Assembly (NCBI GenBank): GCA_964510495.1
Contig: CAZECR010000002.1
Span: 16,302-80,301, forward strand
DNA length: 64,000 nucleotides
Origin: CAZECR01 sp964510495
GTDB taxonomy: Bacteria > Patescibacteriota > Patescibacteriia > Magasanikbacterales > GWA2-37-8
Direction: 5' to 3'
Under the pieces are notes generated by a model, which made no database searches, was not told where the DNA came from, and was given only the letters and a program-made list of their open reading frames with translations. Positions within the stretch are counted from its first letter, which is position 1; each line of letters opens with the position of its first letter. The translations under genes and the position numbers were made by a program. Below, in pieces: positions 25,159-34,019 of the stretch.

Positions 25159-26451
25159 TTATCGTACTTTAAAAATATTAGTTATCGGCGCACCTTTGAT
25201 AGCTGAACTAAGCTTATTCGTAATTAATAATTTTTTCAGGTTTGCAAAAACTTCGGCATACACACCAATGAGACCATCAATGTCTTTCTGCGTATGGCTG
25301 AAACTGATATTATGCTGACCGTGCCAAAAATATCCTCGGCCAATAATTTCTTGCTGCAGGTAACTACTGATGATGAGTGATGAATATTTTTTATAGTCAC
25401 TTACGTCAAGCATCGTCCAACACGGCAAACCTTTGATCTTGAGGACATCTTCAAGGCCATTTTTTTGTATAAGCTCGGTTGTTTTTTGAGCGAGATAGGC
25501 ACCCTTTATCCAAATAAATTCGGGAACCCGCTTCTGTTCAAGTTCTTTAATAGTCGCAACAGCGGCAGCCATAGAAAGTGCCTCACCCCCATTGGTAAAG
25601 GAGTAAAATATATTACAAACCTCCTTCATGTATTTTTTCTTTCCAACGAGCGCGGAGAGTGGCATACCATTAGACATCGATTTACCAAATGCAGCCAAAT
25701 CCGGCGTTACTCCAAACAACTTCTGTGCACCGCCAAGACCATACCGGAAACCTGTTATAACTTCATCAAAAATAAGGAGCGCACCATTTTCATGAGCCAG
25801 CGCCTTTACTTTCTTCAGAAAATCATTGGTTGGCTCGGTAAAATTTACTGGCTCCATGATTACGGCTGCAATCTTGTTTTTGTGTTCTTTAAAAATCTTT
25901 TTGAGGGATTCAATATCATTATAAACAAATTTATGGGTGAGCTCTCTGGTAGCAGCCGGAACACCCTGATTGCGGGTCGTTGTTCCAATATACCAATCAT
26001 GCCAACCATGATATCCGCACGCCGCAATATGATCTCTGCCCGTCGCCGCTCGAGCAACACGAATCGCGCCCGTCGTTACATCTGATCCGTTTTTACCAAA
26101 ACGTACCATCTCAGCACAGGGAATATGCTTAATGAGGAGCTCAGACAGTTCATATTCAAGCGGTGAGGCCATGGAAAAGATAATGCCTTTTTCAAGCTGC
26201 GTCTTAATTGCATCATCAACCGCTTTATACCGATAGCCCAGAATAACAGGCAGGAGACCGTTTATAAAATCAACGTACTTATTACCATCAATATCCCAGA
26301 TATGCGCCCCCTGACCTCGCTCCATAAAAAGTGGCGCCTGCCCTTTGATATACTGGAGCGAACTTTTACTAAACGTCTGTGAACCAAGTGGAATTATTTT
26401 CTCCGCTTTCGCAAATAATTCATGACTTTTTTTATACCGAGGGTTAAGCAT
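25159..26451 (-). CDS. Class III aminotransferase (glutamate-1-semialdehyde aminomutase-like)
   Basis: The 430-residue fold-type I PLP enzyme has FINGLLPVILGY, GSDVTTGAIRVARAATGRD, YHGWHDW, EDDE-type IFDEVITGFRYG (Asp229) and AFGKSMSNGMPL with the PLP Lys257. It resembles HemL and NeuB-linked spore-coat-type aminotransferases rather than DegT proteins. Its location, one gene upstream of the NeuB-like synthase and without any tetrapyrrole genes, argues for a sugar aldehyde or ketone substrate rather than glutamate semialdehyde. HemL proper cannot be fully excluded. Confidence 0.83.
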   Translation of the reverse strand: MLNPRYKKSHELFAKAEKIIPLGSQTFSKSSLQYIKGQAPLFMERGQGAHIWDIDGNKYVDFINGLLPVILGYRYKAVDDAIKTQLEKGIIFSMASPLEYELSELLIKHIPCAEMVRFGKNGSDVTTGAIRVARAATGRDHIAACGYHGWHDWYIGTTTRNQGVPAATRELTHKFVYNDIESLKKIFKEHKNKIAAVIMEPVNFTEPTNDFLKKVKALAHENGALLIFDEVITGFRYGLGGAQKLFGVTPDLAAFGKSMSNGMPLSALVGKKKYMKEVCNIFYSFTNGGEALSMAAAVATIKELEQKRVPEFIWIKGAYLAQKTTELIQKNGLEDVLKIKGLPCWTMLDVSDYKKYSSLIISSYLQQEIIGRGYFWHGQHNISFSHTQKDIDGLIGVYAEVFANLKKLLITNKLSSAIKGAPITNIFKVR

Positions 26452-26458
26452 ATATGTG

Positions 26459-26995
26459 TTAGTTAAGACCTGAATTATACATTTTCATGACGACCATGTC
26501 AAAGTATTTTTGGCCATGTTTCTTGGCTTTTTTCTCTACATGATCAACTACAAAACCAACTTTTTCATACGTTCTGATCGCTGCTGCATTCTCTGAAATT
26601 ACACCAAGCTCAATTTCAATGAGACCAAGAGTTTTAAAAGCAAATTGTATCATCACCTTAATAGCGTCGGTTGCGTACCCTTTCCCCCACTCTGCCTTAT
26701 CACCAATAATAATGCCGATCAGTGCCCCACGAGTCTGCCAATCGATAGGTTCTAGTTTTATATTGCCGATATGCTTATTGCTTTCCTTTAAAAAAATACC
26801 AACAAAAAATGAGTTGGGGTCCTCCATTTGCTTACGGATATATTCTTTCACTTCTTCAATAGTCGATTTTCTCGTTTCAAGATAGACATTTACTTCGGGA
26901 TCATTCAGCCAATTACAATACTCCTGCGTGGCATTTTCAGGGGCAAGTGTTTTAAGATAAATCTTTTCTCCATTAATAATTTCTTCAAAAATCAT
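26459..26995 (-). CDS. GNAT family N-acetyltransferase, PseH/RimL-like
   Basis: The protein of about 178 residues starts at ATG 26995, just after the HisF-like stop; a start at 27022 would overlap that gene. It begins IFEEIINGEKIYLKTLAPENATQ, with CNWLNDPEVNVYLETR as in PseH/RimJ. The acetyl-CoA loop is DKAEWGKGYATDAIK and the end is NAAAIRTYEKVGFVVD. It is the second GNAT of this kind in the run. One of the pair is probably the N4-acetyltransferase acting on the PseC product; which one cannot be told. Confidence 0.83.
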   Translation of the reverse strand: MIFEEIINGEKIYLKTLAPENATQEYCNWLNDPEVNVYLETRKSTIEEVKEYIRKQMEDPNSFFVGIFLKESNKHIGNIKLEPIDWQTRGALIGIIIGDKAEWGKGYATDAIKVMIQFAFKTLGLIEIELGVISENAAAIRTYEKVGFVVDHVEKKAKKHGQKYFDMVVMKMYNSGLN

Positions 26996-26996
26996 A

Positions 26997-27761
26997 TCAC
27001 GCCTTAATTCGGACCGGCACACCGTGCGTGTGCAAATAATTTCTCATTTTAATAACATTTTGATCAGTAAAGTGAAGCAGGCTTCCGAGTGATACCGCGG
27101 AAGCGCCACTTTCCACAATCGCTCGGCGTAAATCTTCAAGGTCTCCCGCTCCGCCCGAAGCAATCACCGGAATACCGACTGCGTTCGTCACTTTTTTTAA
27201 CATTTCAAAATCATACCCTTTTCGCATTCCTTCGTGATTTATGCTGGTAAACATAATTTCACCCGCGCCTAGTGCTTCGACCTTTTTTGCAAAGGAGATG
27301 GGATCAAGGCCAGTCGCCACAGAGCCGCTGTGAGTAAAGACTTCAAAAACACCAGCATCGTTAAGTTTATAATCAATCGAGACAACAATACACTGCTTAC
27401 CATATTTTTCTGCTCCCGCAGTAATGATTCCGGGGTTTTCCACTGCTGCTGTATTGATAGCCACCTTATCTGCGCCGATTCTGAGCAGGTTATGTATATC
27501 TTCCATAGTTCTAACTCCCCCACCGACGGTAAGCGGCATAAAACACTCCTCAGCTGTAGCCGAAATAATGTCGTACAAAATACCCCGCTCAGCTTCGCTC
27601 GCGGTAATATCCAAAAAAATCAACTCATCAGCCCCTTGGGCGTCGTAAATTTTAGCATTCGTAACGGGGTGTCCGGTGTCGCGATGACTGTCAAAATTAA
27701 CGCCTTTGACACAGCGCCCCCCTTTGACGAGTAAACAAGGAATGATTCTGTTTTTAATCAT
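26997..27761 (-). CDS. HisF-like cyclase subunit of a sugar amidotransferase (WbuZ type)
   Basis: The 254-residue TIM barrel starts at ATG 27761, overlapping the HisH-like stop by 4 bp. It reads IIPCLLVKGGRCVKGVNF at the start: position 11, the essential Asp of true HisF (CLDVKDG), is Leu here, a change typical of O-antigen WbuZ-type homologues. The second catalytic Asp (VSIDYK) is kept. The GGGVRTMEDI and SINHEGMRKGYD phosphate loops are also present. With HisH-like and WbuX-like genes directly upstream it should deliver ammonia to a sugar, not make imidazoleglycerol phosphate. Confidence 0.87.
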   Translation of the reverse strand: MIKNRIIPCLLVKGGRCVKGVNFDSHRDTGHPVTNAKIYDAQGADELIFLDITASEAERGILYDIISATAEECFMPLTVGGGVRTMEDIHNLLRIGADKVAINTAAVENPGIITAGAEKYGKQCIVVSIDYKLNDAGVFEVFTHSGSVATGLDPISFAKKVEALGAGEIMFTSINHEGMRKGYDFEMLKKVTNAVGIPVIASGGAGDLEDLRRAIVESGASAVSLGSLLHFTDQNVIKMRNYLHTHGVPVRIKA

Positions 27762-28408
27762 ACATTCCACGGGCTACCGAGTGCTATAAAATTCTCTAAA
27801 ATAGTGAGGCCAACTTTCTGACTCTTTTCAGGGTGAAATTGTGTGGCAAAAATATTTTCTTTTTGAACGGCAGCTACAAATTGTAAACCATACTCTGCTG
27901 TAGCGACGACCTCAGCGGGGTTCGCACATACCATATGATAACTATGCACGAAATAAAAATCTGTTCCCGCAGCAATATTTTTAAACAGTGGCGATACCGT
28001 TTGAGTAAACTGTAGATCATTCCAACCAACCTGAGGAACTTTTAAAGAACTGCCCGGTAACGCAAATTGCTTAACCTCAGCATCAAGCCAACCAAGTCCA
28101 GCATGTTTGCCGAACTCATCACTTTCCCGAGCAATAAGCTGCATACCAAGACAAATACCCAGGAAAGGTTTTTTTTCTACAAGAACAGCGGTCGTGAGCG
28201 GCTCAATCAGGGCGAACTCGCGCAAATTTTTCATCCCGTCTCCATACGCACCCACTCCCGGCAAAACAATATGGGTAGCATTTTTAATTACCTCGGAATC
28301 TCTTGAGACAATTGCGCTGGCGCCCAAATATTCAAAGGCTTTCGCCACTGAGCGCACGTTCCCCATGTCATAGTCGACAATTACGATTTCGAGTTTTTCT
28401 TGTCCCAT
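27758..28408 (-). CDS. HisH-like glutamine amidotransferase subunit (WbuY type)
   Basis: The 216-residue class I glutaminase has IVIVDYDMGNVRSV, PGVGAYGDGM, the nucleophile in FLGICLGMQL, and the His-Glu pair in ATQFHPEKSQ. It releases ammonia from glutamine for the HisF-like partner, with which it overlaps by 4 bp. The gene also overlaps the WbuX-like gene upstream by 28 bp. No other histidine genes are in the window, so a role in sugar amidation is preferred. Confidence 0.88.
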   Translation of the reverse strand: MGQEKLEIVIVDYDMGNVRSVAKAFEYLGASAIVSRDSEVIKNATHIVLPGVGAYGDGMKNLREFALIEPLTTAVLVEKKPFLGICLGMQLIARESDEFGKHAGLGWLDAEVKQFALPGSSLKVPQVGWNDLQFTQTVSPLFKNIAAGTDFYFVHSYHMVCANPAEVVATAEYGLQFVAAVQKENIFATQFHPEKSQKVGLTILENFIALGSPWNV

Positions 28409-29526
28409 ATATCTTGATCCCAGAGCGGCAACCCCTTACGAGTAGTCGAAAAATCATGCTGATACGGAGCCACCTGGTTGCTGATTGCCATCTGGTTGAA
28501 CTCATCCTCGGTTATATTAACATACTTAAGAAAAGAATCGAGGACAGCCGGACGAAGACCATCGTATTCGAGCATTAATTTTTCTCCTTCGTCGCGGGTC
28601 ATGCGGCCGTTACGAATATCAATACTGGCCAGGTGCGCAGTCCGACCGAGTCCACGTTTGATAAACTTAAGATAATCACGAACACCCTGGAACATACATT
28701 CGATTTTTTCATACGAGTAGTTTGGCGGCACGCCTTCAACCTGATCACCCTGCCAGTCCAGTTCTCGCTGAATAATTTCTACCTGCTTTTTGACATCCCA
28801 AGGAATATAGCTCCCCAGACACACCGAACGATACTTAATTGCCCTGAGGTCCTTTAGTGCTGGGTAGCGGAAAGGTTCAAGGTCACGCAGCGTAATGCCC
28901 GGTATCATACCAGCCATATCTTCCGCATTAATCCCCAGGTTCACAAAACGATTAAACCGCTTTTCATCAACCTCTTCCTTTTCCTCATACGAATAATAAC
29001 CACCGTATTCAGCGCTCGGTTCACCCCAGATAATGAGTGGGATACTATACTTCACCGCAATTTGCATGGGGTAGGCAAAGATTCCCGTATGACAATGCCA
29101 ACAAAAATCGCCTTTTCGTTTTAAAGATTCAAGCATTAATTTTTTTACCACTTTAACGTTCGGGCGGAACGAAAGAAAATCTACCCCCATCTGCATAAGC
29201 GTATGCTGACGATTTTCAAGTGTTTTTGGTCGATAAAATCCATGATCAAAACTAACAACCAACGGTTTGAGGCCAAAATTTTTCACCAGCTCAAGAACAG
29301 TATAGGTGCTATCCTTCCCACCACTAAACGGAACGATACAATCATACGCACCCTTACCACGGTACTCATCAAGCAATTTGACGAATTCTGCTTTTCTGCC
29401 TTCCCAGTCAATCTCTTCCTGTTTCACCTGCACATTTCTACAAACATTGCAGATCCCTTCAGCATCATAGGTGATTGATTCCCAAGTTTCAGGCATGAGG
29501 CAGCGGGTACATCGTTTTAATTCCAT
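28381..29526 (-). CDS. N-acetyl sugar amidotransferase (WbuX/PseA type)
   Basis: The 381-residue protein has a zinc-site-like CTRC...CNVC set (Cys6, Cys9, Cys26, Cys29) and an ATP pyrophosphatase P-loop FSGGKDST near residues 67-74. A second CWHC motif and IIWGEPSAEYGGYYS follow. This is the pattern of the N-acetyl sugar amidotransferase family, which turns an acetamido group into an acetamidino group using ammonia from the HisH/HisF pair. The adjacent genes make a complete WbuX-WbuY-WbuZ set. Acetamidino-pseudaminic acid is a plausible product; the exact target is inferred. Confidence 0.88.
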   Translation of the reverse strand: MELKRCTRCLMPETWESITYDAEGICNVCRNVQVKQEEIDWEGRKAEFVKLLDEYRGKGAYDCIVPFSGGKDSTYTVLELVKNFGLKPLVVSFDHGFYRPKTLENRQHTLMQMGVDFLSFRPNVKVVKKLMLESLKRKGDFCWHCHTGIFAYPMQIAVKYSIPLIIWGEPSAEYGGYYSYEEKEEVDEKRFNRFVNLGINAEDMAGMIPGITLRDLEPFRYPALKDLRAIKYRSVCLGSYIPWDVKKQVEIIQRELDWQGDQVEGVPPNYSYEKIECMFQGVRDYLKFIKRGLGRTAHLASIDIRNGRMTRDEGEKLMLEYDGLRPAVLDSFLKYVNITEDEFNQMAISNQVAPYQHDFSTTRKGLPLWDQDIWDKKNSKS

Positions 29527-29544
29527 ATGTACAAAATTAGAAGT

Positions 29545-30879
29545 TTAAAACTGCTTTTTATAGACAAAATCAACTAATCCTTTTTCTTTAAACCGCACTA
29601 AATAAGTATACACTTTTTCAAACGATACTTCATGCTTAATCGCGATATCAAGAATAGACATATTTTCTTCCATGTACCGAAAGACATGATTCATGAGCTC
29701 GTTCCAGCGCTTTTGATCTTCTGCTCGATCCTCGGTTCGTTGCGACGGATCATCCCCCGGCGATATATACAGATCATACTTTGGATTGCTGAGCGCGATC
29801 AAACCAGTAAACTTTCTTTTTAAGAAACAATCTTTTTCAATAATATCCACCATACTCATAATTATACGATCGGTTTCTTCCAGACGTCCTTCATTCATGA
29901 GATTGATATTATCCGAATCAAGATGGTATTCGGGATACAAATAATCCATGGACTGACAACGTGAAACTGAAATCATCGGCACTTCATAACCAGGGGCCTC
30001 CCATACACATTCGTCATTTCCTAAAAATTTTCGATACCCCGCGCTCCAATAACCAACAGCTTCGTGCTTAAGCACGTGATGACCAACCTTATCAATATAG
30101 CTAGTACCGGTAAAACTTTCTTGTAGAGAAAAAACCGGATTATCATGACCCACCATCTCCATAAAGATTCCGAGTTTCATTTTTTTGATTTCTTGCGGAT
30201 CTTTATTGGCCAAGTAAAAAACCGTACCCATATGCTCTGGAGCGACGACGAGGCGATATGTGTACCTCGTTTTGCGTTGCAATAACTTTTCCATGACACT
30301 CATAAAAACAACATACCCGGCTGGCCCGTCATTCAACTGAGCAGCATGACAATTATGAGCGTTAAAGATAATCATATCTTCACACTCACCCTGGTGAGTT
30401 ATTTCGAGCACCTTCATTTCTCCATCGGCGTGTTCGGTAACGAGCTCTACTTCGTAATCCCCTTCTTCGAGTTTCAAAAACTGGTTATGCGGCATTGAAA
30501 AACCCCAGTTCTGTATAAATGGTTTATAATACAAATCACAATGATACACGATATTATCCGGTTGTTCAGCCGAATAAAAAAGATGCTTTTTTAATTCTTC
30601 TAAAGAGACAGTGCCGGTAAAAGACTGTGAGGAACCAATCACCGCTAGCGGATGCTGCATACCATCATAGACCACCTTACCGTTCTTCTTGATGAGTGCT
30701 TTTTTAACTTCCCACTTTTTCGGAACATACCAACCATTAAATTCAGCACCTGACGGATATTTAAAAACCGTAAAAGGAAGCTGCGCGCACAAAATTTTAT
30801 TTTGCTCATCAGCACCATCAGAAACTGGCGTAGTGAATAAGCCGTTAATTTTTCGTAAAACGTCCATTTTTGCTTCCAT
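29545..30879 (-). CDS. DUF4910/M28-like aminopeptidase-family protein with C-terminal winged helix
   Basis: The 444-residue protein resembles the DUF4910/DUF2172 group of zinc aminopeptidase-like proteins. Putative metal ligands are visible in FNAHNCHAAQLNDGPAG, VAPEHMGTVFYL, MEMVGHD and YHLDSDN. The last 70 or so residues (MNHVFRYMEENMSILDIAIKHEVSFEKVYTYLVRF) look like a winged helix. In other glycan loci these proteins travel with amidotransferases and formyltransferase-like proteins. They may act on an amide of a sugar rather than a peptide. No signal peptide is visible, so it is cytosolic. Confidence 0.75.
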   Translation of the reverse strand: MEAKMDVLRKINGLFTTPVSDGADEQNKILCAQLPFTVFKYPSGAEFNGWYVPKKWEVKKALIKKNGKVVYDGMQHPLAVIGSSQSFTGTVSLEELKKHLFYSAEQPDNIVYHCDLYYKPFIQNWGFSMPHNQFLKLEEGDYEVELVTEHADGEMKVLEITHQGECEDMIIFNAHNCHAAQLNDGPAGYVVFMSVMEKLLQRKTRYTYRLVVAPEHMGTVFYLANKDPQEIKKMKLGIFMEMVGHDNPVFSLQESFTGTSYIDKVGHHVLKHEAVGYWSAGYRKFLGNDECVWEAPGYEVPMISVSRCQSMDYLYPEYHLDSDNINLMNEGRLEETDRIIMSMVDIIEKDCFLKRKFTGLIALSNPKYDLYISPGDDPSQRTEDRAEDQKRWNELMNHVFRYMEENMSILDIAIKHEVSFEKVYTYLVRFKEKGLVDFVYKKQF

Positions 30880-30886
30880 ATGTCTT

Positions 30887-31915
30887 TTAATTAGTAGCTA
30901 CAAGCCCGCTGGCACCATAGACAGCCTTAAAAGTTGCAGCTTTTTCAAGGACTACACTCGAAGTATAAAACCGATCGCCAAGGCAGAGGGCATCTTTAAT
31001 ATCTACACCTTGTTCATTCACTACGTGCGCTATTTTTAACAAAGCCCCGACCGTAGCGACATACACCGCTTCAACATCTTTCCGCACAATTAAACCTGCT
31101 GTAAAGGGGTGGTACGATTCTTCACCTGACATTTTTTCACAGTCTTTAAGTACCACTTGAATATTTTGTATCGTAGTTGCAGCGCCCGCGTACGGCTCAT
31201 CAAACGCACAAATAAAACGATAAATATCACTTCCTGACCACGCCCAATTAATAAAACCGTTAGTGGCAGTATGCAAAAAGGGATAGTAGGAACTGTGCGA
31301 TTCATCTAGCCCAGTAATTTCAAAATTTTTACCATCTTTAATTTCCTGTAAAAATTCATTCAAAAAATCAAGTTCAATTCCTAACTGATAATTAATATAG
31401 TCAATCGGCTTTCTTAAGCCCACCGGAAAATCAAAGGCTCTCATTTTAACAATTTCACCTTTATGAAACATTTTTTCTCCCCCATAAATGATTTGTAGGT
31501 TTACGGACCCGTGATTATTACCATGTAAAATCCTCCAGGTATGATGTGCGCCCCCGCGGTACATAGGCAAATCTATACTCATGAAATCCAAAAAGTATCT
31601 GGGTTTAAACAGCCTGGCTGTTTCCTCGGTGAAGGGCCAAGCCGCTCCCATGCCGATTCCAAGGACGTTTCCAACCACTTCTCGGCGCAAGTGCTCGTCA
31701 TTGTTTATATCTTCTGACTCATAGTACCGCACACCTGCTTTTTTGAGTACCTGGCGGAGAGTCATATCGTACATTTCTTCTTCTAGATGACGCTTCGCAC
31801 TAAAAACAACAACTTCCACACTTAAGGTAGCGTGTGCACGTTTTATAAATTCACTCACCAGATACGATCCGCCGAGTACAATTATTTTTTCAATTTTTTC
31901 GTACCGAAATTCCAT
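30887..31915 (-). CDS. Formyltransferase-like protein with altered catalytic residues
   Basis: The 342-residue protein shows the formyltransferase core DLPMYRGGAHHTWRIL and SVNLQIIYGGEK. At the positions of the methionyl-tRNA formyltransferase triad (Asn, His, Asp) I read Asp110, Met112 and His151: LDFMSIDLP where INxHxSLLP is usual, and FHKGEI where LDTGDI is usual. This is a by-eye alignment, but the YRGG anchor fixes it well. It may use another acyl or carbamoyl-type donor, or be non-catalytic. It lies between the PseC-like and DUF4910 genes. Canonical N-formyl transfer is doubtful. Confidence 0.68.
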   Translation of the reverse strand: MEFRYEKIEKIIVLGGSYLVSEFIKRAHATLSVEVVVFSAKRHLEEEMYDMTLRQVLKKAGVRYYESEDINNDEHLRREVVGNVLGIGMGAAWPFTEETARLFKPRYFLDFMSIDLPMYRGGAHHTWRILHGNNHGSVNLQIIYGGEKMFHKGEIVKMRAFDFPVGLRKPIDYINYQLGIELDFLNEFLQEIKDGKNFEITGLDESHSSYYPFLHTATNGFINWAWSGSDIYRFICAFDEPYAGAATTIQNIQVVLKDCEKMSGEESYHPFTAGLIVRKDVEAVYVATVGALLKIAHVVNEQGVDIKDALCLGDRFYTSSVVLEKAATFKAVYGASGLVATN

Positions 31916-31927
31916 AATTTGAAAAAA

Positions 31928-33037
31928 TTAACGTGCTGCAAAAAATTCTTTAATTAAATCACAGACATAGCTAACGTCGCGACGGCTAAGATGGGTGAAT
32001 AATGGCAGTGTTATGGCCGTCTCATGATACAGGTCAGCAACCGGACAGGCTACTTTTGTATATCCTAATTTTTTATAAAATGGATGCGAGTATACCGTTG
32101 GGTAATGAAAATTAACACCAACACCTTTCTTTTGCAAAAAATGATACAGGGGCAAACGCTGACGAGAATCACTCGTACGAATAACATAGATATGCCAGCC
32201 GCTATAGGTGTGGGAGAGTTCGAGGGGCAGGATTATGTTTTTTTCTTTCGACAATAGTTGGTTATATAATTTAACGAGACTGTGGCGGGACTTGATAAAG
32301 GAGTTGATTCTCGTAAGCTGACTTCTGCCAAGCGCCGCCTGAAGATCATTAAGCCGATAATTGTAACCCAGCTCACTCATAACATTAAAACCATTCTTAT
32401 CTTTAACAAGACCATGGCTTCGAAGTAGTTTCATTTTGGTATAGAGAGCTTTATCGTTAGTCACGATCGCCCCACCTTCTCCTGTAGTAATTGCCTTAAC
32501 CGGATGAAAACTAAAAACCGTCGCCGCACTTTTAAGGTTACCGACGGGCTTGCTTTTATATCGCGCACCAAGGGCATGACAGGCATCTTCGATAACAACG
32601 AGGTGATACTTCTTGGCGATACGATAGATGGCATCCATCTCACAAGGATGACCAAAAATATGAACGGGGACAATTGCTTTGGTTTTTTTGGTAATCAGCT
32701 CTTCGATCTTAGTTTCATCAATATTGCAGGTGTCGCTTCTAATATCGCAAAAAACAGGTTTAGCGCCAATTGCAACCAGCATATTAGCAGTACCCACAAA
32801 AGTATTAGCAGTGGTGATTACTTCGTCACCAGACTTAATTCCAGCGGCTAGATAGGCAGCATGTAACGCCACCGTTCCATTAGCTACAGCGACTGCATAC
32901 TTGGCTCCTGTGTACCGTGCAAGCGCCTCTTCAAACCGACTAACCTCCGGACCCTGGGTCAACCAATCAGAACGTAGTACTGTTGAAACACGTTGAATAT
33001 CTTTTTTGGATATCGATTGATGCCCGTAAGGAATCAT
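31928..33037 (-). CDS. pseC: PseC-type UDP-4-keto sugar aminotransferase
   Basis: The 369-residue DegT-family aminotransferase begins IPYGHQSISKKDIQRV, which matches PseC, with NGTVALHAAYLAAGI, TTANTFVGTANM, EDACHALGARYK and FSFHPVKAITTGEGG (PLP Lys181). It aminates the 4-keto intermediate made by PseB to a 4-amino-4,6-dideoxy sugar. Its start overlaps the PseB stop by 4 bp, which supports a coupled pair. The call PseC is strong from the neighbour and motifs; related 4-aminotransferases for other 4-keto sugars are the alternative. Confidence 0.88.
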   Translation of the reverse strand: MIPYGHQSISKKDIQRVSTVLRSDWLTQGPEVSRFEEALARYTGAKYAVAVANGTVALHAAYLAAGIKSGDEVITTANTFVGTANMLVAIGAKPVFCDIRSDTCNIDETKIEELITKKTKAIVPVHIFGHPCEMDAIYRIAKKYHLVVIEDACHALGARYKSKPVGNLKSAATVFSFHPVKAITTGEGGAIVTNDKALYTKMKLLRSHGLVKDKNGFNVMSELGYNYRLNDLQAALGRSQLTRINSFIKSRHSLVKLYNQLLSKEKNIILPLELSHTYSGWHIYVIRTSDSRQRLPLYHFLQKKGVGVNFHYPTVYSHPFYKKLGYTKVACPVADLYHETAITLPLFTHLSRRDVSYVCDLIKEFFAAR

Positions 33038-34014
33038 ACATTTTCAAGTAATTCTTTAAACTCTTCAATTGTGAGCCAAACAGCATTGGAATCACTTGCA
33101 AATTGAAAATTCTCAGGAACCTTAGGAAGAGCAGCGTATTTCTGGTAACGCTCCGAAGTAGTATCTAAAAACTCAGGCAAAACTATATAATGATTTTCTG
33201 TTTCGACAGCATGCCGTGATTCCTGATTTGTTAACAAAACTTCGTGCAACTTTTCCCCAGGACGGATACCGCTGATAACCTTTTTAGCCGCCGGGACAAG
33301 CGCTTCAAACAAGTTTTTAACGAGCTGACTAGGAGCTTTCGGAATAAAAATTTCACCACCCTCACCCTCTTTAAGCGCCTTCATAACGAGCTCCATACTC
33401 TGCTTGAGAGTTAACCAGAACCGGCTCATGCGTTCATCAGTAATATAGACCGTATCAACATCTTTCTTCTTAAGAAGTGTTTCAACAATACTACCGCGAC
33501 TACCGATAACATTACCGTAGCGCACGACAACAAATTTGCATCGGTTAGCAGAGTATGAATTTGCTCCAATAAATAATTTTTCGGCGCACAATTTGGTGGC
33601 TCCGTATAAATTTACCGGGTGTGCCGCTTTATCAGTTGAAATCAGCACTGCTTTCTCCACCCCCTGATCAATACAAGCTTCCAAAATATTTTGCGTTCCT
33701 AGTATATTGGTTTTTACCGCCTCAAAAGGATTGTATTCGAGTGCCGGAACCTGCTTAAGGGCTGCAGCATGAATTACTACGTCTACACCACAGAGTGCAC
33801 GCTGCAATCGCGGCAAATCACGCACATCGCCAATAAAAAAGCGCAACCTTGGATCAACGATCTCTTTCTCCATCTGGAATTGCTTGAGCTCGTCACGACT
33901 AAAAACAATCAACTTTTTCAAGTTAAAATTCTCAAGCAAATACTTGGTGAAACTCTTGCCAAAAGAACCTGTTCCACCGGTAATTAATACTGTTTTGTTA
34001 TCAAGGCTAAACAT
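33034..34014 (-). CDS. pseB: UDP-GlcNAc 4,6-dehydratase, inverting (PseB/FlaA1 type)
   Basis: The 326-residue SDR has ITGGTGSFGKSFT, SRDELKQFQM, HAAALKQVPALEYNP, STDKA (Asp128, Lys129), NLYGATK (Tyr137, Lys141), RYGNVIGSRGSIV and TDERMSRFWLTL, all standard for PseB/FlaA1. It dehydrates and C5-inverts UDP-GlcNAc to the 4-keto-6-deoxy sugar, the first step to pseudaminic acid. It is cytosolic and third in the run after the FemAB-like and DUF4915-fusion genes. Confidence is high. Confidence 0.92.
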   Translation of the reverse strand: MFSLDNKTVLITGGTGSFGKSFTKYLLENFNLKKLIVFSRDELKQFQMEKEIVDPRLRFFIGDVRDLPRLQRALCGVDVVIHAAALKQVPALEYNPFEAVKTNILGTQNILEACIDQGVEKAVLISTDKAAHPVNLYGATKLCAEKLFIGANSYSANRCKFVVVRYGNVIGSRGSIVETLLKKKDVDTVYITDERMSRFWLTLKQSMELVMKALKEGEGGEIFIPKAPSQLVKNLFEALVPAAKKVISGIRPGEKLHEVLLTNQESRHAVETENHYIVLPEFLDTTSERYQKYAALPKVPENFQFASDSNAVWLTIEEFKELLENV

Positions 34015-34019
34015 AGTCC

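Noticed and set aside
26997..28408. HisF and HisH as histidine biosynthesis genes
   Set aside because: The HisF-like protein lacks Asp11, no other histidine genes are near, and a WbuX-like gene overlaps the pair.
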